Origin: Hypholoma sublateritium FD-334 SS-4
Lineage: Eukaryota > Basidiomycota > Agaricomycetes > Agaricales > Strophariaceae
DNA length: 64,000 bases
Direction: 5' to 3'
Assembly: GCA_000827495.1 (NCBI GenBank)
Contig: KN817561.1
Span: 1-64,000, forward strand
The position numbers were made by a program, and so were the translations under genes. Positions 1 to 11,299 of the stretch are shown in pieces. Numbering within the stretch: position 1 is the stretch's first letter; every line of letters begins with the position of its first letter. A model generated the notes under the pieces. It searched no databases. It was given only the letters and a program-made list of their open reading frames with translations, and was not told the DNA's origin.

Positions 1-291
1 GAAACGACTAGACAAATCTGGTTGGATATAGCTCCGTGCCGTCAATTGTATAATAGGTTATAGTTTTTCAAGATTCGTTTGACAAAGAGTGCCATGTTTT
101 ACCGCGATTCCAATTGCTTGCAATTTGCTTTCATTCTCATTATAGTAAATCAAATTAAAATATATAGCGAGAAATTTGAATTGTCGCGNGCAGAAATCAT
201 GTAATCTAAGTCAATTAATCACAACTACTTGTATTGGCAACGTCTAAGAGCGCATCTGAATAACAAAACGAAACACGGAAGCGCCAACAAA
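1..291. other. Left-edge spacer, no gene seen
   Basis: AT-rich sequence downstream of the minus-strand gene that ends at 292. One ambiguous base (N) is at position 189. I see no open frame, repeat or RNA gene. If the cassette that follows has a left terminus it may lie here or outside the window; no terminal inverted repeat was recognised. Confidence 0.5.
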
Positions 292-2358
292 TTAAACAAA
301 TGATTTTTCCTGTTCAGAGCGCTCTTTTGAAAGAAGTTCATATTTCTGAGACACTAATTAATATGTGGTTGTGGCGGATCGACACAGATAGACTCGTGGG
401 TTTACATACCTCTTTTTCGTCCTTGGGTAAACCATTCCAAAAGTTATTGAAGTCGTCTGCGGTGCCCTTGTTTGTCTTACACCACTCAATAGCACAAAGG
501 TTTCTATGTAGCAGAATGAGTCAAGTATAACATTAATACCAGGCAGAAACATACCGAGCAGTGGCCGATTTTGTAGGGCGCATTCGTCGGGACTTGGTAA
601 CAGGAGCTGGTAATGGCTGAACGGTATTGAGTGCAGAACTAGAAGCTGCAATGATTGAAGCGTCTGGTGTGAGTTGAACTTGCGGAGGGTTGTGAACCCC
701 ATGTAGCGGCGGGACGAAGGAATGGACAGTCGTTCTTGCATTACTTGATGACTGGAATGGATTATTGATCTAGAAAGCAGTATATAGTAAGCCTTGGATT
801 GATGCTATACGAGACGATACTCACATTGAAATACTGTTGAGGTAGTGCCACTGGCTGCAACAAGTTTTGATAACGGAGATTGGCAGTCTGATACTGTATG
901 CGTTAATCTCAGGAATCAAGCTGTTCGCCCATGGAAGCGTACCTTATCGATATTTTCTTGAGCAGCGGGAGTTCCTGGAACGACATTGATACTCGGAATA
1001 GCATGCTATTTTATAAGGAATGAGAATCATATGAAGAACATAAGTAACCAAAATTCTTACCATTTGGGGTGGGACAGCATAGACGGGAAAAGCCATGGCA
1101 GGGTCGGGGGTACTGTTGCCCTTCTTTGTCCTCTTCGAAGGCTGTTCATTGTCAGAGGCCGTATAGTCGATACCACGCTTGACCGAGACATCATCGTTGT
1201 CGCCGTCATCGTTGTCATGAGACTTGTCTTGATCGTCATCATCTTCAAGTTGCCTGTTCTTACCATTTCCTGTCTTATTCTTCTGTTGCTTTTTCTGCCA
1301 TTGATCACGCCAGGTGCGATAGACGTCTAAAGCGATCATTTCAGCCTTCCAATCATTTGCGCAAAGTCGAAGTTCTTCAAATCTTTCTGCCATCTCACGA
1401 TAGTATACTTTCAAGCTAGTGTGATCAGCTTCAGTCCATGAGGCGAATAAACGACCCTCGAGAGCAAACCCAACAAATATAGCGCGCGCATGCCGGCGTA
1501 TGTCACTGGCCAGATGGCCATTTATCGCTTGACCGTCCTTATCCTCGATATATTTCATATTCACGTTAATGCCTTGTGCTGCTCGAGTTCGTCCACGAGC
1601 CCCTGAAGTACCGCCTTCATCTAAATCGGCAACACGATCGGCATTTGCAGTGGTCCAGTCTTGACGAGTCCAGTATTTGACATTGGGGAACGTTTCACGA
1701 GTTTCCGGTCGAGTGGGTGGTGAACTAAGTGACTGCGGAATGCGATTTGCGAGCAACTCGTATGCTTTTCTGTAGTCAATGAGCTAATAAGCAATCATAT
1801 CAGGTATTGAGATCACGTACGCCAGGGTGTCTAACTGAGCAGTAAGAACACGATTTTTCTTGATGAGCTCTGCATTTTCTTGTTTAATTTCATTGAACTG
1901 GGAGTTAAGAGATCTATACTGCTCGACGGTCGGTCCTTTTCGGGTGGCGGAAGGGAAAGATTCAATGGAAGACCAAGCCTATAGCAAACTTTATTGCTTT
2001 GTAAATTATATGAAGCATGAAATATACGTACTGAAGTGCAAGGGCCATATGAAGCGGCACTTTGAGAGGCTTGAAAGATTCCTGTACTGTTAGACGATGA
2101 TTCAGATTGTCCAATGCCAGTGGAAGTAAATAGCTTGAGGTGGTCGCTGTGATAGTTATCGCTAATCCGGGAATTCACGTTCTCTTCAAGTGGGATGCCA
2201 GTAGAATCAGCTGGAAATGCATTTGAGATTGCCTCCTGACCTGGGCCTAGGCTCGGAGAGAGTTGTGTGGAGGATGGGTGCGTCATCCAATCACTCTCCA
2301 TTGAAGTTGGATGGTGATGGGATGTAAGAGGCGGCGCGACGTGTCCTGGACCTGACAT
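292..2358 (-). CDS. Cassette protein with coiled coil and HMG-like tail (copy 1)
   Basis: Function unknown; the family recurs next to FunK1 genes in this window. Start taken at ATG 2358 (MSGPGHVAPPL); an in-frame ATG also lies at 2388. About eight exons: Ser/Pro-rich N-terminus, intron 1979-2031, a coiled-coil stretch (IKQENAELIKKNRVLTAQL), then the conserved core in 944-1756 (GINVNMKYIEDKDG, HARAIFVGFALEG, RFEELRLCANDWKAE), an acidic/basic linker, and a C-terminal segment split over three short exons (NLCAIEWCKTNKGTADDFNN, then LPKDEKE/KYELLSKERSEQE) ending TAA at 292. The last segment resembles the end of an HMG box, suggesting DNA or chromatin binding; that is inference. The core is somewhat over half identical by eye to the paralog at 39689-41649. 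Confidence 0.7.
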
Positions 2359-2802
2359 GATACATTTGATGCACTTGTTCTCACACAAATACGGAAATCA
2401 TCCACAGGGCAGATTAATTTATTCCAGCCCTGCTGTCCGGGACGCGCGAGCGTTGAATGCGCGGAACACTGCGAACTTGAGTGCAGGCGCTGAAATAACT
2501 TTTGTATTCGTGAAGCTGGGAACTTGGCTATTTCTATTTCAAGGATGACCGCCTTCGAATTCGTTTGTGAAAAGGAAAAGGAGAGTCGAGAGTCAAGAAG
2601 GCTTGGCTTGGGCGCAATCAACCCTCTCAATTTCTGTCGGCCGACGGAAAGCATCAAAGAGGTAAATGTGTTGACGAACAAACACCATTTACAGTACACA
2701 AACTACGATACTACAATGTATACACAAACAACATATAAAGTCCACCCGGTGCCAACTTCGAACTATCCTGACAACCCATTGCGCGCTCAAGTAAACCTGA
2801 CC

Positions 2803-5508
2803 TTAGCTTCCAGATGTGGTCACCGAAAATGTCTTGGTTCGCTTGGCTTCCGTAGTATCATCATCCTCGCTGTTCTTGCGCTTCTGGGAACCTTTGGACG
2901 CGTGAAGTGGGGTTGGCGCATACAAGCAAGGCTCCTCGTTCTGCGTAGAATACCTGTCTCGAGCTTTAGTGAAGATTTCTATAAAGGCATCATGAGTTGC
3001 GACACTCTGTTGTTTCTTGACAGAACGATCGAGAGGCCAGATTGCTTTTTGGAGATCTTGAAGCACTGGATGAAAGTCGTCCCAGTAGGGTGGAAGACGC
3101 GACAAGATGTAATCGTCGAGATCATCAATTTGCGAGCATTTTGTGCGGGCAAGGACATGATGGTCACGAGTGTGCCACCACTCATTGACGCATATAGAGA
3201 GTTCGTTGATGATTGGGGTAGGACTGCGAAGGTAGCCAGGTTTCATGACATAAGAGCAGATGTTTAAGATGACGTAGAACAAGGATTCGAGATCGTGCTT
3301 GGGCTGATGAACAAACTTGGAGGGATCTGTCCACCTCAGTGCCTCCAAAGCCATGAACGGTAATGTGCCCTAGTATATGCTTAGATGTAGTATAAGAGAG
3401 TATGAGAAGAAAAACTTACGGAATTTACGCGATACCCAGACTTGGCAACTTCTTCAAGGCAGAACGAATTATCGTTGTCGATAGTGAGGCCATGGGCGCT
3501 GATAGGAACGGGTTTATCAATGTTCTGAAGACCAGCTGGACCTGCATTCAGAGCGCTCGATGCTGGCACTAGGTCAGCGATATCGTCGCCGTTGTTTTCC
3601 TCGTCGACAACGTCAGGGGCCGGTACATTGTTGGAGTCGTTGCTGGGAACAATAATGAAGTTAGAGTCAGGGATGATGTTGCGGTCGTCAATCATTAAAC
3701 CGCGGGGCAGGACGTTGTTGTTGCTGTCGCTAGAGATCACGACGTCGGGATCATTCTCGTCATCCTCGTCATCGTCATCGCAGTGATCGCTCATGATACG
3801 GTTAATGCCAAGATTGTTCATACTGATGTCGCCATGACAAATCTTACAATCCTCAGACATATATTTGAGGTCTGATAAAATTGAGCTGTCAGATCAGATG
3901 TCATAAATTAGAAATATGCCACCTACAGACGACAATGTCAAGGAGTACAGAACACAACTCATGCTTCGACCGGAACGAGGTAATGGGGTCACAAATAGGC
4001 TTCGTGACTATTCTCCTATGCACCCTCGGAAAAGGTTTGTTGGGCAATTCGATGCGACGAAGGGCAGTACCATCACCTAGCTCCTGACCGACGACAAAAA
4101 TCGGGTAAGTATGTTTGAGCTTTGCGTACATCGCCGGGTCCTTCTTGATACTGCGGTTAATTTTGAGGAGATGTATGATCTCAGAGAATGGCGTCGACTC
4201 CAGGGGCCAGGAGTCCTTTAGTATATAGAATCGATCATCACGACAGACGAGCCAGACACGAGTTGCCCGACCGGATATTTGGGGGGTGGCGTGCAGAGGT
4301 CGAACGACCTTGAAGACACGTTTGACAGGCTTTCCGTCTGAAGTTGGGGTTTCGCCAATCACAGTGATATGGGTAACAATGCCAGTCTTCTTGTCGATTG
4401 TCATAGACTCATCGACACCGATGTAATGAGGGCGAGCGAAATGTAGGAGATAGAGAATGGATGCTAGAGTCATTCCACCCGGCCCCCTGCATTCGAACCG
4501 TGTAGAGGATATGACACCGGAACGATCAACGAGGACAAGTGCCCACATGGGATTTTGCGGATCGACCCTGAAGAACCCGAGAGCAAGGACAAAACGTCGG
4601 TAAGGCTGGGTCTCGAACATGAGATAAGACTTCTGGACGATGTTGTGAACCACGGTTTTGAATGTATTGGTTGAACTCTGCGTCACTTCGGCGAATGCTT
4701 TGATGACCGCCCAGCCGGGCCTTGTTTCTTTCGCTTCGAATGCCTTGCGAATGTCCGTATCAACGAGGGATAGATCTGGTTTGCGTGACTGAGTGGCACC
4801 CGTTGGAGGACAATTCGCCGTCCTAATACTCCAGGACCGAGCAGGATCCTTGTGTCCAAAAGCGGTGGCCATTGACTCCGCGACGCCTTTCAACCACTTT
4901 TTGATGGTCGCTTCAGTGAAACTTCGGGGGATATCCTGGAACATCTCTGCATCTTTATTCCAAGCTTTGCACTTGATGCGGAATGTTTTGTCGAAGCCAT
5001 TTGGGAGCGCCTCGCCGCAGATTGTGTGACGAACCCAGTGTTCCCCGGCATTGGGGACCCTCGCATTCACCTCGTAAGCAGTTCGGTCAGCGAAGTCTGG
5101 TCCCAGCTCCTTCCGAAGTAAGTCCTGAGCCCCTGTTTCAACGATGGTGGTGAGAGACGATCGGGCAGCATCTTTGAAAGACGGAGTAAGGACTTTCTTG
5201 ATATACAGGTCATAAGCAGCCGGTCTGGTATATGCGCTGACGTTGACTGGCTTCGGTAAGGCAGGCCTGGGTGCCTTGCGACCGGGGCGAGGTGGCAGCG
5301 GGCCCTGTGGCGGAATAGAGCCTGGTGGCAGCGGGAGAGATGCAGAGTTGCCAGAGCGTAGCATGTTACTAGAGAGCTGAGATTGAGAACAACAGATATG
5401 GACGTATTCGTCTGACTCGAAGGCAGTTGGAATTGGTTTACGATGAGGTGGTTCGAAGAAGTCGTCAGAGTAGCAAGATGGGTCCAATAAAATAGAGGGA
5501 GAAAGCAT
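2803..5508 (-). CDS. FunK1-type fungal protein kinase (copy 1)
   Basis: Member of the FunK1 (fungal-type) protein kinase family expanded in mushrooms. Three exons (about 5508-3910, 3867-3422, 3371-2803), about 860 residues. A Pro-rich N-terminus is followed by a conserved region with RKPDLSLVDTD and AFAEVTQSS, resembling the D..ExT core of PD-(D/E)xK nuclease folds. The kinase begins at SGRATRVWLV with the lysine in FYILKDSW; the catalytic loop is CHGDISMNN, the metal-site aspartate is in GLTIDND, and an APE-like segment is TLPFMALEAL. Oddity: about 100 Asp/Asn/Ser-rich residues lie between catalytic loop and metal-site aspartate, longer than in the copy at 41894-44547. The kinase residues look intact. 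Substrate unknown. It starts 96 bp after the transposase stop codon. Confidence 0.85.
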
Positions 5509-5604
5509 CGTTCTTAAGTAATGGTATGAGAAATCGATAAGGAGGCGGCAATGGGCAGGGTACCATACTAGCTACTCCAAGTCACAAAGTGTTCTTATGT
5601 AATC

Positions 5605-8600
5605 TCAATTACTACCCAATGCATTGCCTTCTTCATTATCCCTGCCTTCTTCTGAGTCATTGTCGTAAACTCCTCCGAATCTGGCGACATCCAATCCCGG
5701 CTTTTCGACAACAAATCTCCAATCCTCCTCGACATTCAGGCCATGAAAATTATGTGGTACCATTCCGACCACTGAAATGATCGCCCTATAGTCGATAACA
5801 ATGGGCGCCGAATCTTCAGTATATTTGCATACTAATACTGTACCTGCGGATTCTTTGAATAAAATAGGATCAGGATCAGAATACGTCGATATCATCGCCA
5901 ACGTAAAGATATCTTGTTGTATTTTGCACCTAAAGTAATAATGAACTTCACCGAATCGTTCTTGACGTTCCGAGTCACCGACATTGTTCACAAACTGAGT
6001 CATTCATTAATTTAGGTTAGCGTGAAAAGATGCACGAGATGAGAAAACGACCTTCACATTCCGGGAAATTCTGACTTTCTCGAGAGGTTTCGAGCCTTCC
6101 TTCCATTTTGATCGAGCAATCTGTCCATTCGGTAGGCGTAGACGGGCCCAACGAGCGATGTCAGGACACCAGTCAGGATACTGACTGGGAGTGATTGCTG
6201 TGATATTGACACGGCGTTGATTGAAATACATAGCAAGTGCCCGAGCTTCAGATTTCTGCATGGAACGGAGGCGATGATCCTGCGCGCGAAGCAGGGCATA
6301 GCCATCGCCAAGATCGATGGCTCCTCGAGGCAGTTGCACACGATTTGGCGCCGAATATTTGGCGCCGGCTAACGATTCCGGAAGCATAGCTATAAGCGCG
6401 TTCACCTGGCAGCGTAATAGACCTCGCTGGGAAAGATTCGCATACGGATTTGACGGCTGCCGGATTTCTTGTCCCAGGTTTCCAATGGTCCGTTCCATGG
6501 TCCACTGCGAGGAGCAAATGGGAGGACCGATGCGAAAGACTTCCGGCGCCAAGTGGAGAAGGGCGTGGATACTCTGACGAACAAAATGTAGCCTTTCAAT
6601 TTGTCGTTGATAATATATGAGTTCAAATTCATGGGCAAATGAAACCAAAAGCGTGTGAGCGACGAGAATATCTTCTCTTCGGATTTTACGTTGAAGTATT
6701 ATTCGCATTGCCTTGACGAGTCCACAGAAATGGAGATAATAAGGATTGGGCAAAATCCCATGAAGAAGAGCTGGGGCGAGTCCGTAAAGATACAATAGAA
6801 ATTCCCAAGCCTTGTAGCCGCTGTTGATCTTCTCGGCGATGTTTCTGGGGGGCCTGTCAAACTGTCCCGGTAAATATGGTGTTGCGGCAGCAACATGCTG
6901 CCCATGAAGAGTCCATACGTCACCGACAAGGACGGCCCACGGCCATTCTGAAGGCGGATCGTCCTTATCATGGTCCAAAGTACCTCGCCATAGGGACAGT
7001 AGTAAATCACAGAGGTTGAATGAACTTAAGTGCATGATGTCCGAGCCAAAACAACCGGGAATCCCGAGTACACGAACTGGCTGAATCCCCAAAAAAATTG
7101 ATGGCTTCGAAATGCCAGTCTCCAAGCGACGCCTCTTGTACTGTGTGTCATTTGGCGAATTGAGTACATGACGAAGATTTTGAAAGTAAAGCTGAGACGA
7201 AGTGCATGGAAGAGAGTCGTGGGGAATGTCGTTGTGGTCGCAGCCTGGCATAGAAAAATTTGTGGGCTTTAGCAGAGCGGGATAATAGTGAGGCCCATTT
7301 GGTTTATGCCGTCCGGGTACCGTGCAATATAGGCGGCATCCGTATTTTCCGTGATGGCCCACCAAACCGTTCAGATAAGCCATACCAGGGCCATCTGCGG
7401 TATTGAGTGCTAGAAATAATCTTGAAAGAAATAGACGGTCCGATGAAGCATCCCAGAGCAAGAGTCCTTCGTTCTGAACCGCGGCAAGATGATATAGACC
7501 TGGGAAAAGGAAGGAGTCCATGTTTTTGGGCTTATTCGGCCCAGGTATGAAGCCGCCTGGCAGTACGTGCTTCTTCTTGTATCGTTCTTCGGGTGATAGA
7601 TCAAACAGCACCCAGATATAAATCCAACAATCTGACGACTTGTGCGCATACAGCTGGGCCCCGTCCAGTGAAAACATCAGTACCATGTCGCTGTCCTGTA
7701 TATTCCCATTTCGAACGTTCTCTAGATAGTCAGAGCCATGGAGGAAGTCATCATAGCTCGGAAGGCTACCTGAGTTTTCCTGAAGTTCGGCAATAATTTC
7801 TTGGGTTTTCCGTCGACGATAACGAAGTCGGTCCGCACTCTTGGGGTCGCGCCAGAGAGCCTGCAGGACGGGAGCGATGGGAATGGTGATGAATTCTTGA
7901 TACGGTTTTTTTGTTTCGGGGCAAAATTTAGTTACTCCACATCGGGGACATATGTCGAGTTGTGAGAAAGGTCCTGTAAAAGCAACACAGCTATTTTTGC
8001 ACATTGGGTGAGACACTGACCCAACACCTGTAATCTCCTCGATTCTACGTTTGATTTGGTCATGAGACGGGATGCTGTCTGCAGGATATCGCCTCTTGAT
8101 TGCCTCCCTTGTACTGTGGTACGCATCAGCTGAAGAATTGATGTTGGCCAAGAATATGTCCAGCCCAAGGCGAAGATCAGGGTCCTCGCTGAAATCAAAT
8201 ACTTTGGATGGTGGATTCCGGATCCTCTGTATAGCCGCTGGGCTTAGATTACTGTATTCTCCACCTAGCGTGGCGTCACGGAGCGCGTTAATGAAATCGA
8301 TGGAGGTCCGAAAGTCCGATAGCTGAGCCACTTCGAAAATATTGTCGAGATCAGCGGCTTCACTTTCGTAGTGTTCGTACTGAGGCAAAGGATGCAGGTG
8401 AATTGTAGCTGGGGTCTCCTCGCTGTTGACTGAGTGGTCCATAGTATTTTCCAGTTGAGTTGACAGAGGTTCACTATGTAGCGTGTCGTCTGTCAAAGGC
8501 TCATCAATGTGCTACAAATCATCACAGTCAGTGACATCGGTAGAAAGGCGTCATTCTGGTACATACAGGACGAGAATTCAAAGAACTATTTTCGAGAGGA

Positions 8601-8830
8601 GGTGCATTTATTTCGTTTACTTGTGTTCGTGTTTCTCTTTGCGCGTCAAGTTCTCGAAATTGAGCATGCTTTAAGTATGTTACACGTGTGAGTTGCTTCA
8701 AACGCCCTTTGCATCGGTGAGTACATGAGCAAGCAAATGTTTCTTTTGCCTTCGGAGAGGATAGAGATCTAGAGCTCGGTCGGCGAGATGATGTCGCTTT
8801 GCGCTTGGGTGTCTTTCCGCTGGAGGCCAT
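5605..8830 (-). CDS. Tnp2-like (CACTA/EnSpm) transposase, copy 1
   Basis: DDE-type transposase of the fungal Tnp2 group. Three exons, roughly 1,030 residues: exon 1 from ATG 8830 (MASSGKTPKRK) with a Cys/His knuckle (CSCTHRCKG..TYLKHAQFRELD); a long exon 2; exon 3 (6003-5605) joined by an intron starting at GTCGTTTTC after SRNVK. Exon 2 carries HPMCKNSCVAFTGPF and CPRCG (zinc knuckle), MVLMFSLDGAQLYAHKSSD (first acidic residue), LPGGFIPGPNKPKN, TADGPGMAYLNGLVGHHGKY, and FGSDIMHL, equivalent to the DPMHN motif of other Tnp2 proteins. About two-thirds identical by eye to 44695-47786. The family is known to cut at terminal repeats and give 3-bp target duplications. The frame is intact after splicing. 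Confidence 0.85.
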
Positions 8831-9351
8831 AAATGAGACTATGGTGGTGGCAAAAGAGCATCTAAGGTGCGCTGACATTCTGAATCTCGCTCACGTAGTC
8901 TAATACATTCAATGCATTCAAAACAAATGCAGATAAATTGCGTACCTGCGCTTGCACTTGGCTTAAACACGGGTGTGCCAATACACACACTTATCCGGTG
9001 GCTAGCGCCATCCCAAGCAGGGCTTTTACTGTCCATGCCATGTTTTGCCAGATGCTAATTACGGTAATTTTGTCCTTATTATAGATTTTTTAACTGGTCG
9101 GCCCAGCATGGGCTAACCCCTGACATAATTTGCTGTGCATCTCCTTGGTTCCGGTTATATACGGGCTATTTTGACCGGGCTTGAATGTAACCGGGCCGCC
9201 GGGGCCAGGCACCGCGCGAGCTTTTTACTCTTCTCACTCTCATCATCCACACTCCAAAAACCAAGACGATATTTCGGTTGGTTTCTTTGCGTAATTTCCC
9301 GACACCGCAATTCAGAATGCATCCTAGGTCCGCCTTGGTGGCTGAATTACC
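8831..9351. other. Divergent upstream region between cassette 1 and MYND gene
   Basis: About 520 bp between two divergent start codons. The strip near 9150 (TTATATACGG) could be a TATA-like element for the MYND gene but is about 190 bp from its ATG. A possible right terminus of the cassette should be in this interval; no inverted repeat matching the left side was seen. Confidence 0.4.
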
Positions 9352-10849
9352 ATGTCGAACATCGAGGAGCTCGTGAAGGCGTTCAATGCGCTTCCTCGCG
9401 GCCCATTGGTTCCTTCTGGAGTATTCCCAAACGAATGGCACTTCGACGTCCGGTATATACCACCACTGGGGAAGGAGCTTCCTAGCCATGTTCTTTACAT
9501 ATGCCATCCCAAGCTGGCCTTCACGTATGTTGGGCGGCTTCCTTTGGACGGCCCTGCAGCGGACAGCCTATCGTTTTTCCCCGAGTCGGTGGACGACATT
9601 GCCCCGGAGGTTGCGAAAGGATTGCTCTTCGCATTCATCCACAATCTGGGTGAGCGCCGAGTCTGGAGCCTCCGCGGCGCCAAAGCATCGGCACCATGGA
9701 AATTGACGTCGGAGGACAGGGCGCTGGCGCCGGCAGTCGCGCGCGAGCTGAAGAAAATCGGCGTCACTGCGCCCGAGCTACACGAGATCCTGCTGACCCC
9801 AAAAGGAACATACGACGAGGCACACTTCGCCTTCGAGGACATGTTCAACGACGTCAAGCGGACCTGCGGGCTGCGCGGCGCGGACTACGACTGCATCCTC
9901 ACGCCGTGGTCGGTATCGTTCCACGACCTCAGACCCCCCGCACGGCGCCCGTTTTCGTTGGAAACCGCCGACGGGCGCCTCAAGCTGCGCCTCGAGTACA
10001 TCACGCGGGTAGAGCGCGCCCGCCCCCGCACGCGGACGAACCTGGACCTCCACGCGTTCTTAGCCCACAACGCACAGGGCTTGCTCGACGCGCTCATCGT
10101 GCAACACACGGATCGCCCGGCGCACGTAGCGAAGGTGGTAGCGGAGGCTGGTGAAGCAGAGGCTGCGCTGGACTACGGCACGCGCCTTCTCGTTGGGCTC
10201 GATACCGCGCTGGACATACGCCTCGCACGCCACTACCTCGCCCGTGCCGCGATGGCACCCGACGCACCCGACATTATACGGGCCATCGCGCACGGGCAGA
10301 TGGTCTCGACGTACACGGTGACCGGCGACGGGAACCTCCGCGCGCGCTACTCCCTCGCTGCGTCGTTCCACTCCAACGCCGCCGCGGTGCTCACCCGGAA
10401 GATCGACCCCAAGCTAGTGATCTGCGAGAACGTGGTGGACTTTCTCAAGATGATATCAGACCTGAGAGGCCCGCACGTCGAACAGATGAATTTTTTCCTC
10501 AAGGACGCGAGAAAGGCGCGCGATGTGCGTGGGACGGCTGCGGCGGCACAAAGGAGAGGAGCCGTGGCAGGCCCTTCTCGGCGGCGTCTCACCTGTCCAG
10601 TTCCCCACCGTTGTGCGGCGTCCGGGTGCAAGAACGAAGCGAGCCCCGGGACGCGCCTGGCGAGATGTGAGTAATTCTTGCTACCGGCTGCTCACGGATT
10701 ACTTATTTATCGCTACTCTAGGCTCAGGACCGTGCGATGCGGATATGAAGCCGGGATATTGCAGCACGCAGTGCCAGAAGGCAGATTGGAAGAATCACAA
10801 GACGTTCTGCCGTCCTGGCGCAGGTTGTTCGGTCTTCGCTGAAGACTAA
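9352..10849 (+). CDS. MYND-type zinc-finger protein
   Basis: About 480 residues in two exons; one intron (GTGAGT at about 10668 to CTCTAG before 10723) splits the MYND finger. N-terminal region (FNALPRG..PSGVFPNEWHF) is shared with the convergent paralog at 11300-12996. The middle (AALDYGTRLLVGLD, LARHYLARAAMAPD) resembles Sel1/TPR-like helical repeats. The C-terminal finger runs CAASGC...RLARC / SGPCDADMKPGYC / CQKADWKNHKTFC, with all Cys/His of the MYND pattern visible across the splice. MYND fingers bind proline-rich peptides in other proteins; the target here is unknown. Strong GC bias in the second half. Start chosen because MSNIEELV aligns with MSDNLVES of the paralog. Confidence 0.85.
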
Positions 10850-10957
10850 AATTGGTATTGGACTAATGTGGGCATAATGTCCCAGCGGGGCTACATGTGC
10901 GCCTAAATTTACCTTTCGGTTCACACCATATCTATAATTGCTCTGTGTAGACATATA

Positions 10958-11169
10958 CTATCACTGGTCGGGTGTTTGAACATTTTTTTGATCTCCCGCA
11001 TATCTTCATGCAAACATAACATATGCCGGTCATTTTTATATGTTCTAATGGACTGGCTTCTCTTCTATATGGCTATATTTTTTAATTTTTCAGATCTATT
11101 GAACATGTTGGTCTGGAGATATGGGGCAATTTTCAAACACTACGTTTTCAAACACCCGACGCGTGATAG
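10958..11169. mobile_element. 212-bp MITE-like element between the MYND paralogs
   Basis: Terminal inverted repeats of 23 bp with two mismatches: left 10958-10980 begins CTATCAC then GTCGGGTGTTTGAA after two bases; right 11147-11169 is its reverse complement. Both ends are flanked by TA (10956-10957 and 11170-11171), as expected of a TA target duplication (Tc1/mariner-like). The interior is AT-rich with no coding frame. A subterminal TTTTCAAACAC is repeated near the right end. Confidence 0.7.
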
Positions 11170-11299
11170 TATGTATGGAAGCCGATAAACTATTCTGTTA
11201 TTCAAGTTATTGAAAATACGTAAACTGATTTCGCCATGCAATGACGTTGGAATATGCGGAGGAGTAGATCTTGCACATGTAAGACGCTGATTCTGGGTG

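Larger units (their letters stand above)
292..8830 (-). mobile_element. Three-gene mobile cassette, copy 1 (Tnp2-like transposase / FunK1 kinase / coiled-coil protein)
   Basis: Three minus-strand genes are read in the order transposase (8830-5605), FunK1 kinase (5508-2803), coiled-coil protein (2358-292). Gaps are only 96 bp and about 440 bp. The same three families in the same order and orientation recur at 39689-47786 with the same intron layout, which is the evidence for one mobile unit. Limits given are those of the coding genes; terminal inverted repeats and target duplications were looked for and not found. All three genes have intact frames once introns are removed, so this copy is not obviously dead. 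Confidence 0.65.

Noticed and set aside
5605..8830. Assignment of the cassette transposases to the KDZ (Kyakuja-Dileera-Zisupton) group
   Set aside because: The SLDGAQLY, GGFIPGPNKPKN and D-x-MH motifs match the Tnp2 type; no KDZ cysteine-cluster pattern was recognised. A profile search would settle it.
9696..10154. Second-frame ORF in the MYND gene
   Set aside because: Arg/Gly/Pro-rich shadow of a GC-rich exon; the MYND frame carries the domain.
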